Shown here one piece after another: positions 17,587 through 26,190 of a stretch of 64,000 bases of DNA. The first letter of the stretch is position 1. Every line of letters begins with the position of its first letter. The notes below the pieces were generated by a model. That model worked only from the letters and a program-made list of their open reading frames with translations. It was not told where the DNA came from and searched no databases. A program made the position numbers and the translations under genes. The stretch is from MPNO01 sp965205995 (GTDB taxonomy: Bacteria; Pseudomonadota; Alphaproteobacteria; MPNO01), in the NCBI GenBank assembly GCA_965205995.1, contig OZ242200.1, positions 2,170,001 to 2,234,000 on the forward strand, given 5' to 3'.

Positions 17587-19092
17587 ATGCCCGAAGCCAG
17601 ACCGATTGAGGTGGAAAAACCCGCGCCCGCCGCGCCGGACCCCCCGGTCGCGGTGGTCGATATCGGTTCCAACACGGTGCGGCTGGTGGTCTATGACGGC
17701 TATCGCCGGGCGCCGGTGCCGATGTTCAACGAGAGCGCCGTATGCGGGCTCGGCGGCGAGCTCGCGAACACCGGCGAGATCGGCGACGAGGCCGCCGAAC
17801 GCGCCCTCGGCGCGATCGCCCGGTTCGGACGGCTGGCCCGCGGGATGGGGGTGGAACGGCCCGCCTTCATCGCCACCGCGGCGGTGCGCGAGGCGACCAA
17901 CGGCGCGGCCTTCGTGCGCGAGGTCGGGCGCCGCTGCGGCGAGCTTGTGACGGTGCTGAGCGGCGACGAGGAGGCCCGGCTGTCGGCGCTCGGGGTGGTT
18001 TCCGGGATGCCGAGGGCCGACGGCATCATGGGCGACCTCGGCGGCGGCAGCCTGGAGCTGGTCGATATCAGGCGCGGCAAGATCGTCCGCCAGGCGACGC
18101 TGCCGCTCGGGATACTGCGCTATGCGGGGCGCGGCCGGTCGGAACGCAAGGCGGTGCTCGCGGAAATCCGTTCCGAGCTCGCCACCATCCGCTGGCTCCG
18201 CGGCGGCGGCCGCAATTTCTACCCCGTCGGCGGGGCCTGGCGCGCGGTCGCCCGGCTCCACATGGCACGCGCCAACCATCCGCTCCACATCATCGACGGC
18301 TACCGGATTCCGGTCCAGGATCTGCGGGATCTCGCCGACCTGATGGGGGTGTTGAGCCCGCCTTCGCTGGAACAGATTTCGGGCGTGTCGCGGCGGCGGC
18401 GCGACAGCCTGCCGATCGCCTTCGACCTGATGAACGCGGTGCTGCGCGAGACCGGCGCGAAGACCATCGCCTTTTCCGCGCAAGGCCTGCGCGAGGGCTA
18501 TCTCTATTCCGGCCTCGGCGCGAAACAGCGGCGCGAGGATCCGGTGATCGCCGCCGCCAGGGCGCTCGCCGCGCGGGAAGACCGGTTCGGTCCGATCGGC
18601 GACCCGCTGTCGGCGTGGATCGATCCGCTGTTCCAGGGACGCCGCAAGGGGCGGCGGCGTCTCCGCCTGGTCGCCTGCCAGCTGGCCGATATCGGCTGGC
18701 GCGAGCATCCCGACTACCGGGCGGTGCAGACGCTGAACCGGATCCAGCGCTTCCCGTTCATGGGGCTGAAACACGACGAGCGCGCGTTTCTCGGCTACAC
18801 CGCCTTCGTCCGCTACGGCGGCGATCCCGCTTCGCCCGAGGCGCAGACCGCGCGCCGGCTGATGTCGCCGCGCCAACGCCACCGCGCCGAGGTCTTGGGC
18901 GAGGCGATGCGGCTCGCCTTCCAGATCTCGGGCGGCGCGCCGAGCGTGCTCGAACGCTCGGCGCTGGTGGTCGACGAGGACCGCCTGTCGCTGCGCCTGC
19001 CCGACGACGCGCCCTACGACGATTCGGTGGCGCGCCAGCTCCAAGCCCTCGCCGCCACGACCGGCCTGCGCCCCGGCCGGATCCTCGGATAG
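17587..19092 (+). CDS. ppx: Ppx/GppA family exopolyphosphatase
   Basis: The 501-residue protein shows the ASKHA ATPase-fold signatures of Ppx/GppA: AVVDIGSNTVRLVVYDG, ATAAVREATNG, LSGDEEARLSALGV, GDLGGGSLELVDI and the C-terminal HD-like region after residue 320. It releases phosphate from polyphosphate ends or pppGpp. The ATG at 17587 is preferred over an upstream TTG at 17560. It follows ppk closely, so the pair probably sets the cell's polyphosphate level. Confidence 0.92.
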   Translation: MPEARPIEVEKPAPAAPDPPVAVVDIGSNTVRLVVYDGYRRAPVPMFNESAVCGLGGELANTGEIGDEAAERALGAIARFGRLARGMGVERPAFIATAAVREATNGAAFVREVGRRCGELVTVLSGDEEARLSALGVVSGMPRADGIMGDLGGGSLELVDIRRGKIVRQATLPLGILRYAGRGRSERKAVLAEIRSELATIRWLRGGGRNFYPVGGAWRAVARLHMARANHPLHIIDGYRIPVQDLRDLADLMGVLSPPSLEQISGVSRRRRDSLPIAFDLMNAVLRETGAKTIAFSAQGLREGYLYSGLGAKQRREDPVIAAARALAAREDRFGPIGDPLSAWIDPLFQGRRKGRRRLRLVACQLADIGWREHPDYRAVQTLNRIQRFPFMGLKHDERAFLGYTAFVRYGGDPASPEAQTARRLMSPRQRHRAEVLGEAMRLAFQISGGAPSVLERSALVVDEDRLSLRLPDDAPYDDSVARQLQALAATTGLRPGRILG

Positions 19093-19118
19093 CAGGGCGG
19101 GCTCCAGCCGAACCGGGA

Positions 19119-19811
19119 CGGTTTCGCGTCCCCGGGGGACGCGGACGGCCGATGGAGATCGTCTCCGGCCCGCCCGGGCTCGGGCGCGTCCACTACATCG
19201 CCCCGCCGGCCGGGCGCGTGGCGGGCGAGATGGCGCTCGCCCGCTCGGACGGGGAGCGTTTCTACAGCCTCACCGCCCGGATCGGCCGCGACAGCGAGGC
19301 GTATTACGACATCCTGGAGGCGACCCAGACGGGCGGGCTCGACGTCACGGGCTGGCAGGGCTGGTTCCTCGACTGCCTCGCCCGCGCATGCGCCAACGCC
19401 CGGCACCCAGGCGTCCTCGCCAGGGCCCGCTTGGGCGAGACCCATGCGCTCAACCCACGCCAGGCGAGGACCCTCGACCGGCTGCTCGACGGGACGGAGG
19501 GCAGCCTCACCTCGTCCGGATGGGCGGCGATGAACCTGTGCTCCCAGGACACGGCCAACCGCGACATCCGGGACCTGGTCGAGCGGGGGATCCTCGCGCG
19601 CGGCGAGGCCGGCGGGCGGAGCACGAGCTATGGGCTGGTTGGCGGGTGGTGGGGGGAACCCGGGGCCCACCGAAGGGGCGGCTCCCCATTGTCACCCCGG
19701 ACCTGTTCCGGGGCCCAGGGCCACGGGCTCGAGCGTCGGAGCGCCTTTCCCCGGATCAAGTCGGGGGCGACATCCTGGGAGTTTCGCCGAGCGCCGCGCA
19801 GAGCCGGTTGA
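19119..19811 (+). pseudogene. Fic family protein remnant lacking the catalytic loop
   Basis: The frame reads like a Fic protein in two joined pieces. The first has RPMEIVSGPPG and RVHYIAPPAGRVAGEM. The second has ALARSDGERFYSL, DSEAYYDILEATQTGGLDVT and the winged-helix end LTSSGWAAMNLCSQDTANRDI. Between them, at about 19230-19240, roughly 45-50 residues that normally include HPFDDGNGR are absent, yet the frame is kept. After GGRSTSYGLVGG the reading frame runs into a dispersed hairpin repeat and stops at 19811, so the last 50 or so residues are repeat-derived. The N-terminal domain is also missing. AMPylation activity is not possible without the loop. Confidence 0.78.
19689..19773. repeat. 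Hairpin repeat, family A, diverged copy
   Basis: Arms TTGTCACCCCGGACCTGTTC and, inverted, CCCCGGATCAAGTCGGGGG with a loop of about 35 bp. It belongs to the family at 46739, 55106 and 55535, but is less perfect. It lies inside the reading frame of the Fic remnant. Confidence 0.75.
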
Positions 19812-19864
19812 AGGACGCGGCAATCCGGGTGTATGAACTCCGGAATCGTACACATGAGGCGGCC

Positions 19865-20059
19865 ATGCGCACCAATATCGACATCGACGAGGAGCTGATG
19901 GCGGAAGCCCTGAAGGCGAGCGGATGCAGGACCAAGAAGGCCGCCGTAGAAGAGGGGCTGCGCCTGCTGGTGGACACCCGGAATCAGGGACGCATCCGTA
20001 AGCTGCGCGGCAAGCTCCGCTGGGAAGGCTCGCTCGACGAGATGCGGCGGGACCGGTGA
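19865..20059 (+). CDS. Orphan VapB-type antitoxin
   Basis: The 64-residue protein is a complete short VapB antitoxin: MRTNIDIDEELMAEALKASG forms the DNA-binding strand and helix, KKAAVEEGLRLLV the second helix, and IRKLRGKLRWEGSLDEMR the toxin-binding tail. The TGA overlaps a GTG that would start VapC, but that frame reads only Val-Ile-Val-Phe-Asn before TAG at 20071-20073. The toxin gene is therefore missing after about three codons, at the point where A/T-rich DNA begins. Confidence 0.8.
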   Translation: MRTNIDIDEELMAEALKASGCRTKKAAVEEGLRLLVDTRNQGRIRKLRGKLRWEGSLDEMRRDR

Positions 20060-20355
20060 TCGTTTTTAATTAGCCTCCATTCATCGGACTATTTCAACGG
20101 ACCAGAAACTTCTGGATTTTGCCGACCAAGAATAGAAAACTTTCTAAGAGTATCTATTCACGAAGTGCAGTTGACAATGCGCCCCCCGATAACTGGTCCC
20201 ATTGAGACGGCCTGGGTGATCAAATGCGTCCGAGTGCATACTGGATACGATGCAGCGCACGCGGGCCTCCTTTGCAGTTATGTCGTGAGACAACGGAGCG
20301 ACGAGAGAGAACCAAACCAATACAAGCTAGAGTTTACCCTATGGAACCGTGAACC

Positions 20356-21537
20356 ATGCCCATTCCCGCGCCAAAATCGAATGAAGCTGAATTCTCTATC
20401 GAGACCATCGCACTGGATCGAATTGACGGGCTCCCACTCACGATCGGAATGTTGATTGAGATTGAGAAAACCAAAGCGGAAACTTCTACATCTTTCATGA
20501 ACAGCCTTATCGCTACTGTTGGTAGAAAGAGCGATGGCGTGGAATTGACAGACGATGATGTGGCAAAGCTCTCCGAAGCCGACAGGAATGAGTTCGCCAA
20601 GAAGGTGTTGGGATTCAATCAGTATCTCTTCAGAAAAAGAGTGCCCGAAAATCGTAGGGACGATGAGGAACGCGTCGTCAGTTCCTCCAGAGATGGCGAT
20701 GTCAAACATCAAAAAGAGGAGGATGAGTCGGATTCGGAATATTTGTTTCGTCTCTTTAAGATACAGAAAGCCGTATTTGACGAGCAGACACGTCGCATAT
20801 TGGCGCCCTTCGAGGACATGTTGAAAGCTAACAAAAGGCTGTTCTCCCCATCTTTCCTAGAGGCGTTCACAAGGAACCAGTCAGCGACGGCACAATTGGG
20901 CAACATGATCGATCGTATGCGCATCAAGAGGCCGGATGTGTATGGTAATGCGGCAACAACGGCTGAACTGGATCGCGTAGAGACTCACGATATTTTTCGG
21001 CCGGAGCTGCGTGTTTCGGACTTATCTGCCATTCGTAACCCTATTCATGACACAAACGAGAGGCTGTCGGATGTTGTAGATAGGCTGGACTCTATGGAGG
21101 GTTTAGCCCTTCAAATGGCAGGAACGGTTAAGAGTGTGAGCGATGCAGCGTCTCAGTTTCTTGTCGCCTTCGGCGCGGCTACTGAGCAGGCGGATCGGTC
21201 CTCGCGCCGCGCCATTGGGATCGCGGTCGCAGCAATCGTCGTGGTTGTTATATCCACGTTGGTCCTGATCGGGCATGCGGAGTGGCGCGCTCAGCGCAAT
21301 AATGTTAATGCCGCAACGACGATCAACGCCATTTCCAGCCAGATTGAGTCCAATAGAGAAATGCAGCGTGAAAACATGGCGCGAATTGAAGCGGAGTTGA
21401 ACAAAGGCAATGGTGCGGTAATGAAAAGCTTTGATCGACTTTCATCGGCCTTCGAGAATTTGACGGAATCTCTTCGGATGCAAAACCGGTCACCTATTTC
21501 GTCCGGCTCTGGCGGTGGGTCGGTGCCCTCGAAATGA
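20356..21537 (+). CDS. Hypothetical membrane protein with C-terminal coiled coil
   Basis: I do not recognise this 393-residue protein. The first 270 residues are soluble, charged and mainly helical, with an acidic stretch around residues 105-125. One strong transmembrane segment lies near residues 287-307 (AIGIAVAAIVVVVISTLVLIG). After it come about 85 residues with heptad-like spacing, then a Ser/Gly-rich end. Topology is probably a cytoplasmic N-terminal domain anchored near the C-terminus. No good ribosome site precedes the ATG. It is the main cargo of the AT-rich segment. Confidence 0.65.
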   Translation: MPIPAPKSNEAEFSIETIALDRIDGLPLTIGMLIEIEKTKAETSTSFMNSLIATVGRKSDGVELTDDDVAKLSEADRNEFAKKVLGFNQYLFRKRVPENRRDDEERVVSSSRDGDVKHQKEEDESDSEYLFRLFKIQKAVFDEQTRRILAPFEDMLKANKRLFSPSFLEAFTRNQSATAQLGNMIDRMRIKRPDVYGNAATTAELDRVETHDIFRPELRVSDLSAIRNPIHDTNERLSDVVDRLDSMEGLALQMAGTVKSVSDAASQFLVAFGAATEQADRSSRRAIGIAVAAIVVVVISTLVLIGHAEWRAQRNNVNAATTINAISSQIESNREMQRENMARIEAELNKGNGAVMKSFDRLSSAFENLTESLRMQNRSPISSGSGGGSVPSK

Positions 21538-21682
21538 AGCGCCATAAGTCTCTGGATTCGCTACCGTAGGGACACCCAGCACCGACGACGGGTCCCGCAT
21601 TTGAGGATTCCCGGTGGCCATGGCTGCGACGGGGGGGGGGGGAGGGGGTCGGCTGTTCAGGCGGCCGGAGTTGAGTCCTTGC

Positions 21683-22000
21683 TCATTCGCCAAGAAGACT
21701 GGCACTTTCTACAGGCTGGGCCTTCATGATCGCTAAGCGGCTCTTGGCCAAGATGCTGATCTCACAGGTCGCGAGCGCCATATGTCGGGCGAGGAAGTTT
21801 GCTGGCTTGGCTGGTAAATGACCGCACGAGAGGAAGTCGGTAGAATCGAAATACGCGATTGGATTATCCTTGATCATATCTACCCGACGCGCCAGCGTCG
21901 CATCCATGCTTTTCAAAAAGTCGAGGCAAGTTAATAGGACTTGCGGTTCGTAGCGATTGATCGGAGCTGACCATCTTCTCCGTCGCAGGCTATGATCCAA
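21683..22000 (-). CDS. Possible small hypothetical protein
   Basis: A 105-residue frame (MDHSLRRRRWSAPINRYE..., ending VESASLLGE) lies alone on the minus strand in the 499-bp gap between two rightward genes. The composition is not obviously random (TCLDFLKSMDATLARRVDMI, ALATCEISILAKSR), but I recognise no family and see no clear ribosome site. The rest of this gap, 21538-21682, holds only a 12-G tract at 21631-21642. Confidence 0.3.
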   Translation of the reverse strand: MDHSLRRRRWSAPINRYEPQVLLTCLDFLKSMDATLARRVDMIKDNPIAYFDSTDFLSCGHLPAKPANFLARHMALATCEISILAKSRLAIMKAQPVESASLLGE

Positions 22001-22036
22001 ATTGACTGGTTAACGGTCTAGGCAGGAGCAAAGAAC

Positions 22037-22537
22037 GTGCTTAACACCCTCAATGAATGGTTTGTCAGAAATCCCAATATTTTGGTCTTGATCGTTCCAC
22101 TGCTTTCAGGGCTGGTGGCATGGGTGACAGCCTTTTATGCGACACGTCGGTCGCTCCGTTCAATAAGGGAGAGAATAAAATTTGATCGTTTGATAAAAAT
22201 ATCTGAATTTCGGCAGGCATGGATCAATTCGCTACGAGACTGTATGGCTGAATTTCAAAGTCACGGTATCACTCCCGGCCATACTCCAGGAAATGAAAGA
22301 GAATTCTATAAATCAGGAACGAAAATAGAACTGCTAATGAACCCTAACGATCCTGACTATACCGCGCTGCAAGAGTCGCTTTACAAATTTTTAGAAGCCT
22401 CTGAAGGAAACACAATTGACAAGTACAGACATAACTCGGAGTACGTAACGATCTGCCAGAGAATTCTAAAGAGAGAATGGGACAGACTCAAAGGGGAACT
22501 GAACGATCCGACTCGATACTTTAAGTCCAAAGAGTGA
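22037..22537 (+). CDS. Hypothetical single-pass membrane protein
   Basis: The 166-residue protein has one N-terminal transmembrane segment (ILVLIVPLLSGLVAWVTAFY, residues about 14-33) followed by a charged helical cytoplasmic part including FDRLIKISEFRQAWINSLRD, a motif that recurs in unnamed single-pass proteins. The GTG start is preceded by AGGAG with good spacing. It is A/T-rich and lies in the same foreign segment as the 393-residue membrane protein. Function is unknown. Confidence 0.65.
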   Translation: MLNTLNEWFVRNPNILVLIVPLLSGLVAWVTAFYATRRSLRSIRERIKFDRLIKISEFRQAWINSLRDCMAEFQSHGITPGHTPGNEREFYKSGTKIELLMNPNDPDYTALQESLYKFLEASEGNTIDKYRHNSEYVTICQRILKREWDRLKGELNDPTRYFKSKE

Positions 22538-22659
22538 AGAGGAACTAAACGACAAGTGGGCAGGGACGGTCTAAATGCCATAATAATATTTGTACAGTAT
22601 CTACTCCAATCCAAACCCGTGCGACGGGACAACCACGGCAGCTCTACACCGCCCCACCG

Positions 22660-23466
22660 TCAACCCTCCCCAAACCGCACCTCCACCCGGCCGAGCGGGC
22701 CGAAATCGGCGGTTACGGTGTCGCCGGGGCGGCATTGGACGATGTCGGTGGCGCTGCCGGTGGTGACGATGTGGCCCGCCTCCAGGGTCGCGCCCCGCGC
22801 GCTCAATTGGTTGGCGAGCCAGACCAGGGCGTTCCACGGGTCGCCCTGGACGTTGCTTCCGCACCCTTCGGCCACCGGCTCGCCGTTGCGCCGCACGGTG
22901 ACTTGCTGGGCGGCGAGGTCATGGGCGAGCCCGCCTTCGGCCGCCGGGCCGAGGCAGAGCGGGCCGCCGATCGCGTTGTCGGCGATCAAATCCGCCGCCG
23001 TCATCGAGAGCCAGTCGGCGTAGCGCGAGTCCGGCATTTCGATCGCCGGATGGACGCTGGCGACGGCCGCCCGCAATTCCTCGCGGGTATAGGGCGCGGC
23101 GCGGGGGGCGAGGCTCGCGCCTATGACGAAGTCGAACTCGGGCTCGACGGTGTGGAAATTGACCCGTCCCGCCGGCACGAAGAGCGGGCTTTCGCCGACG
23201 AAATCGGCGAACAGGCGGCCCGAGAACGGGGCGTCCACGCCGAAGCGGGCTTGCACAAGGGGGTTGGTGGCGCCGATCTTGTAGCCGGCGACGGCGAGCC
23301 CGGCGCTCGCCGCGAGCCCGTCCTGCGCCGCGTAGCCCTCCTCGATGGTCCGCGGCCGGCAGTCGGCGGGCAGCGCCCGGATCTGCCTGCCGTCGCGCCA
23401 CGCGCCCCACAGCTTCGCGCCGCCTTGCATCGCGCGCTCGTCCAACACCCCGCCCCGCCGCTTCAT
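22660..23466 (-). CDS. 2-keto-4-pentenoate hydratase-like protein (fumarylacetoacetate hydrolase superfamily)
   Basis: The 268-residue protein matches the MhpD/hydratase branch: LPADCRPRTIEEGYAAQDGL, VAGYKIGATNP, the metal-binding VEPEFDFVIG and HPAIEMPDSRYADW, and the LANQLSARGATLEAGHIVTTGSAT end. It hydrates 2-hydroxy-2,4-dienoates to 4-hydroxy-2-keto acids in meta-cleavage pathways. The start at 23466 gives normal length. It lies alone, divergent from the chromate transporter gene. Confidence 0.87.
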   Translation of the reverse strand: MKRRGGVLDERAMQGGAKLWGAWRDGRQIRALPADCRPRTIEEGYAAQDGLAASAGLAVAGYKIGATNPLVQARFGVDAPFSGRLFADFVGESPLFVPAGRVNFHTVEPEFDFVIGASLAPRAAPYTREELRAAVASVHPAIEMPDSRYADWLSMTAADLIADNAIGGPLCLGPAAEGGLAHDLAAQQVTVRRNGEPVAEGCGSNVQGDPWNALVWLANQLSARGATLEAGHIVTTGSATDIVQCRPGDTVTADFGPLGRVEVRFGEG

Positions 23467-23553
23467 GGCATCGCCCGCCGCCTCGCGCGGCCGAGCATGG
23501 CACCCCCGGCATCGATCCGCCACCGGCCGCCCCCCCGGCGAAACAGCCAATGC

Positions 23554-23582
23554 TGTCACCCCGGCCTTGTGCCGGGGTGACA
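23554..23582. repeat. Short perfect hairpin, family A-like
   Basis: Perfect 12-bp arms TGTCACCCCGGC and GCCGGGGTGACA surround a 5-nt loop CTTGT. It lies between two divergent genes, so it is not placed as a terminator. It is a minimal relative of the longer family A inverted repeats. Confidence 0.75.
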
Positions 23583-23646
23583 TGTGAGCGCGGGCGTTCC
23601 GGGCTAAGCTTCTCCCCGACCGCCACAGCCGCCGAGGGAATTCCGG

Positions 23647-24875
23647 GTGCCACAGCGCTCCCCTCCTGCCGATCCGCGCGCCCGCCAGAAAATGGGCCGG
23701 GTGTTCCTCGCCTTTCTCGCCCTCGGGCTGACCTCGTTCGGCGGGCCGATGGCGCATATCGGCTATTTCCGCGAGGCGTTCGTGGTCCGCCGCGGCTGGC
23801 TCGACGAGCGCGGCTATGCGGACCTGGTGGCGCTCTGCCAGATGCTGCCCGGCCCGACATCGAGCCAGGTCGGCATCGGCATCGGGCTCACCAAGGCCGG
23901 GCTCGCGGGCGCGTTGGCGGCCTGGCTCGGCTTCACCGCGCCGTCGGCGATATTGCTGATCGGCTTCGGCTACGGCGTCGTCGCGTATCAGGACGCGATC
24001 CCGGCCGGGGTCCTGCACGGGCTCAAGGCGGTGGTGGTGGCGGTGGTGGCGCAGGCGGTCTGGGGCATGGCGCGGACGCTCTCGCCCGACCCGCCCCGGG
24101 TGACGATCGCCGTGCTCGCCGCAACCGCGGTGCTCGGCTTCGGCGGCGCGGCGGCGCAGCTCGCGGCGATCGCCGGCGGGGCGCTGGCGGGCTTCCTGTT
24201 CCTGCGCGAACCCGCTGCGCGGGTTCGCCATCCGGGTCCGGGCGCGCCGCGCCGGCGGGGGCGGTCGCGGTGCTGGCGCTCGCGCTGTTCTTCCTGCTGC
24301 TGGTCCTGCTGCCGGTGCTGGCGTCTACCTGGCCGTCGCAGGTTCTCGCGCTCGCCGACAGCTTCTACCGCGCGGGCTCGCTGGTGTTCGGCGGCGCCCA
24401 TGTGGTGCTGCCGCTGCTGGAGGCCGAGGTGCTGCCGCCGGGCTGGGTGTCGAAGGACGCGTTTCTCGCCGGCTACGGCGCCGCCCAGGCGGTGCCGGGT
24501 CCGCTGTTCACCTTTTCCGCCTATCTCGGCACGGTGATGGAAATCCCGCCGGCGGGGTGGCGAGGCGGGCTGATCTGCCTCGCGGCGATCTTCGCGCCGT
24601 CCTTCCTGCTGGTCGCCGGCACGCTGCCCTGGTGGAACGCGCTGCGCCGGCTGGAGCCGACCCGGCGCGCCATGCTCGGCGTCAACGCCGCGGTGGTCGG
24701 CCTGCTGCTCGCCGCGCTCTACGACCCGGTCTGGACCGGCGGCATCCGCTCGGCCGGCGATTTCATCCTCGCGGTCGCCGCCTTCGCCCTGCTCGCGTCC
24801 TGGAAAGCGCCGCCCTGGCTGGTGGTGATCCTCGGCGCGGCCGCGGGGTGGGGGGTTGAGGCGTTGCTCCGCTAG
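23647..24875 (+). pseudogene. chrA: Chromate transporter, apparent frameshift in the middle
   Basis: The first frame (GTG at 23647) gives the N-terminal half: GLTSFGGPMAHIGYFREAFV and MLPGPTSSQVGIGIG with several membrane segments. A second frame continues from about 24260 with ALALFFLLLVLLPVLA, GGAHVVLPLLEAEVLPPGWV and GPLFTFSAYLGTVMEIPP to the stop at 24873-24875. Together they make a normal two-half ChrA that exports chromate. The shift (one base lost or two gained) lies near 24225-24265, next to a GGGGG run and a small palindrome. It could be a true mutation or a sequence error. Confidence 0.8.
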
Positions 24876-24885
24876 GGCAACCCCC

Positions 24886-26187
24886 TCACTTGGCCAGCGC
24901 CGGCAGCCAGGTGGCGATCTCGGGGAACAGGATCAGGAGGAGGATGCCGGCCGCCAGCGGCAGGATGAAGATCAGCGAGCCGTTGATGACCTCGGAGAGC
25001 TCGGCGTCGGGAACCACCGATTTGAGGACGAACAGGTTGAAGCCGATCGGCGGCGAAATCGCCGCGATCTCGATATTGATGGTGACCAGGATGCCGAACC
25101 ACACCGGGTCGTAGCCCATCGCCAGGATCGCCGGGAAGAACACCGGCACGATGATCACCAGCACGCTCATCGGGTCCATGAACATGCCGAGCGCCATCAG
25201 CAGCAAATTGATCAGGATGACGATCAGCCAGGGCGGCAGGTCGAGCGCGATCAGCGCCGTCGCCATGCCCTGGGGCACGCCGAGCCGGGTCAGCATGAAG
25301 GCGCTGAACAGCCCGCCGATCAGCAGCAGGATGAACATCGCCGTGGTCCGCACCGTGTTGCCGAGGATGCGGCCGACGACGAAGCGGTCGAGCTTGCCCC
25401 AGCACGCCGCGATGCCGAGCGCCCCGGCCGCGCCGACCGCGCCGGCCTCGGTCGGGGTGGCGACGCCGAAATAGATCGAGCCCAGGACCATGAAGGAGAG
25501 CGCGAGCACCGGGAACACCACCTTGAGCGACTGCAGCCGTTCGACCAGCGGCGCCTTCGCCGAGTGGCGCGGCGCGAGATGCGGCCGGGCGAGGACCAGG
25601 CACACGACCGTCAGCGAGAGCAGCGCCGCGATCAGGATGCCCGGCAGCAATCCGGCGATGAACAGGTCGCCGATCGAGGTCTCGGTGATCACCCCGTAGA
25701 GGATCATCGCGATCGAGGGCGGGATCAGGATGCCGAGCGTCCCGCCGGCCGCGGTCACCCCGAAGGCGAGGCGCCGGTCATAGCCGTGGCGCACCATCTC
25801 CGGCACCGCCATCGCGCCGATGGTGGCGGAGGTTACCGGGCTCGACCCGCAGACCGACGAGAACCCGGTGCAGGCGAATATCGTGCCGACGGCGAGCGAG
25901 CCGGGGATGCGGTAGAGCCAGAGCTGGGCGGCGCGGAACAGATCCTTGCCGATGCCGGTCACCGCCAGCGCCTCGCCCATCATGATGAACAGCGGCACCA
26001 CGGTGAGGATGAAATAGCTCGAGGTCGAAAACGCGACGGTCGCGATATGCCCGATCGCGAAGGAGGACACGAACAGCCAGGTGCCGATCAGCCCGAGCAG
26101 CCCGGTGGCGACGGCGACCGGGATGCCGGTCGCGAGGAAGGCGAGCAGCGCCAGCGCGAAGACCAGGAAGCTGGCGAAGGCCTCCAT
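24886..26187 (-). CDS. dctM: TRAP transporter large permease (DctM)
   Basis: The 433-residue integral membrane protein has about 12 hydrophobic segments and DctM signatures: GIPVAVATGLLGLIG, FACTGFSSVCGSSPVTSATIGAMAVPEM, AAGGTLGILIPPSIAMILYG and TPTEAGAVGAAGALG. It is the Na+-coupled transport channel of a tripartite ATP-independent periplasmic importer. It follows the small permease by 3 bp and the binding protein gene is next, so all three subunits are present in one leftward operon. TRAP systems usually carry carboxylates or other organic acids. Confidence 0.93.
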   Translation of the reverse strand: MEAFASFLVFALALLAFLATGIPVAVATGLLGLIGTWLFVSSFAIGHIATVAFSTSSYFILTVVPLFIMMGEALAVTGIGKDLFRAAQLWLYRIPGSLAVGTIFACTGFSSVCGSSPVTSATIGAMAVPEMVRHGYDRRLAFGVTAAGGTLGILIPPSIAMILYGVITETSIGDLFIAGLLPGILIAALLSLTVVCLVLARPHLAPRHSAKAPLVERLQSLKVVFPVLALSFMVLGSIYFGVATPTEAGAVGAAGALGIAACWGKLDRFVVGRILGNTVRTTAMFILLLIGGLFSAFMLTRLGVPQGMATALIALDLPPWLIVILINLLLMALGMFMDPMSVLVIIVPVFFPAILAMGYDPVWFGILVTINIEIAAISPPIGFNLFVLKSVVPDAELSEVINGSLIFILPLAAGILLLILFPEIATWLPALAK

Positions 26188-26190
26188 CGG

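Larger units (their letters stand above)
20065..22625. other. AT-rich foreign segment of about 2.5 kb
   Basis: From about 20065 to about 22625 the DNA is visibly richer in A/T than both flanks and holds two or three genes without recognised families. The left edge falls inside a lost vapC. I see no integrase, tRNA or clear direct repeats at its ends. The first 290 bp (20066-20355) contain no gene I can support. Confidence 0.6.

Noticed and set aside
20165..20455. 96-residue frame before the 393-residue membrane protein
   Set aside because: It overlaps the better supported gene in another frame, has no ribosome site and no recognisable motif.
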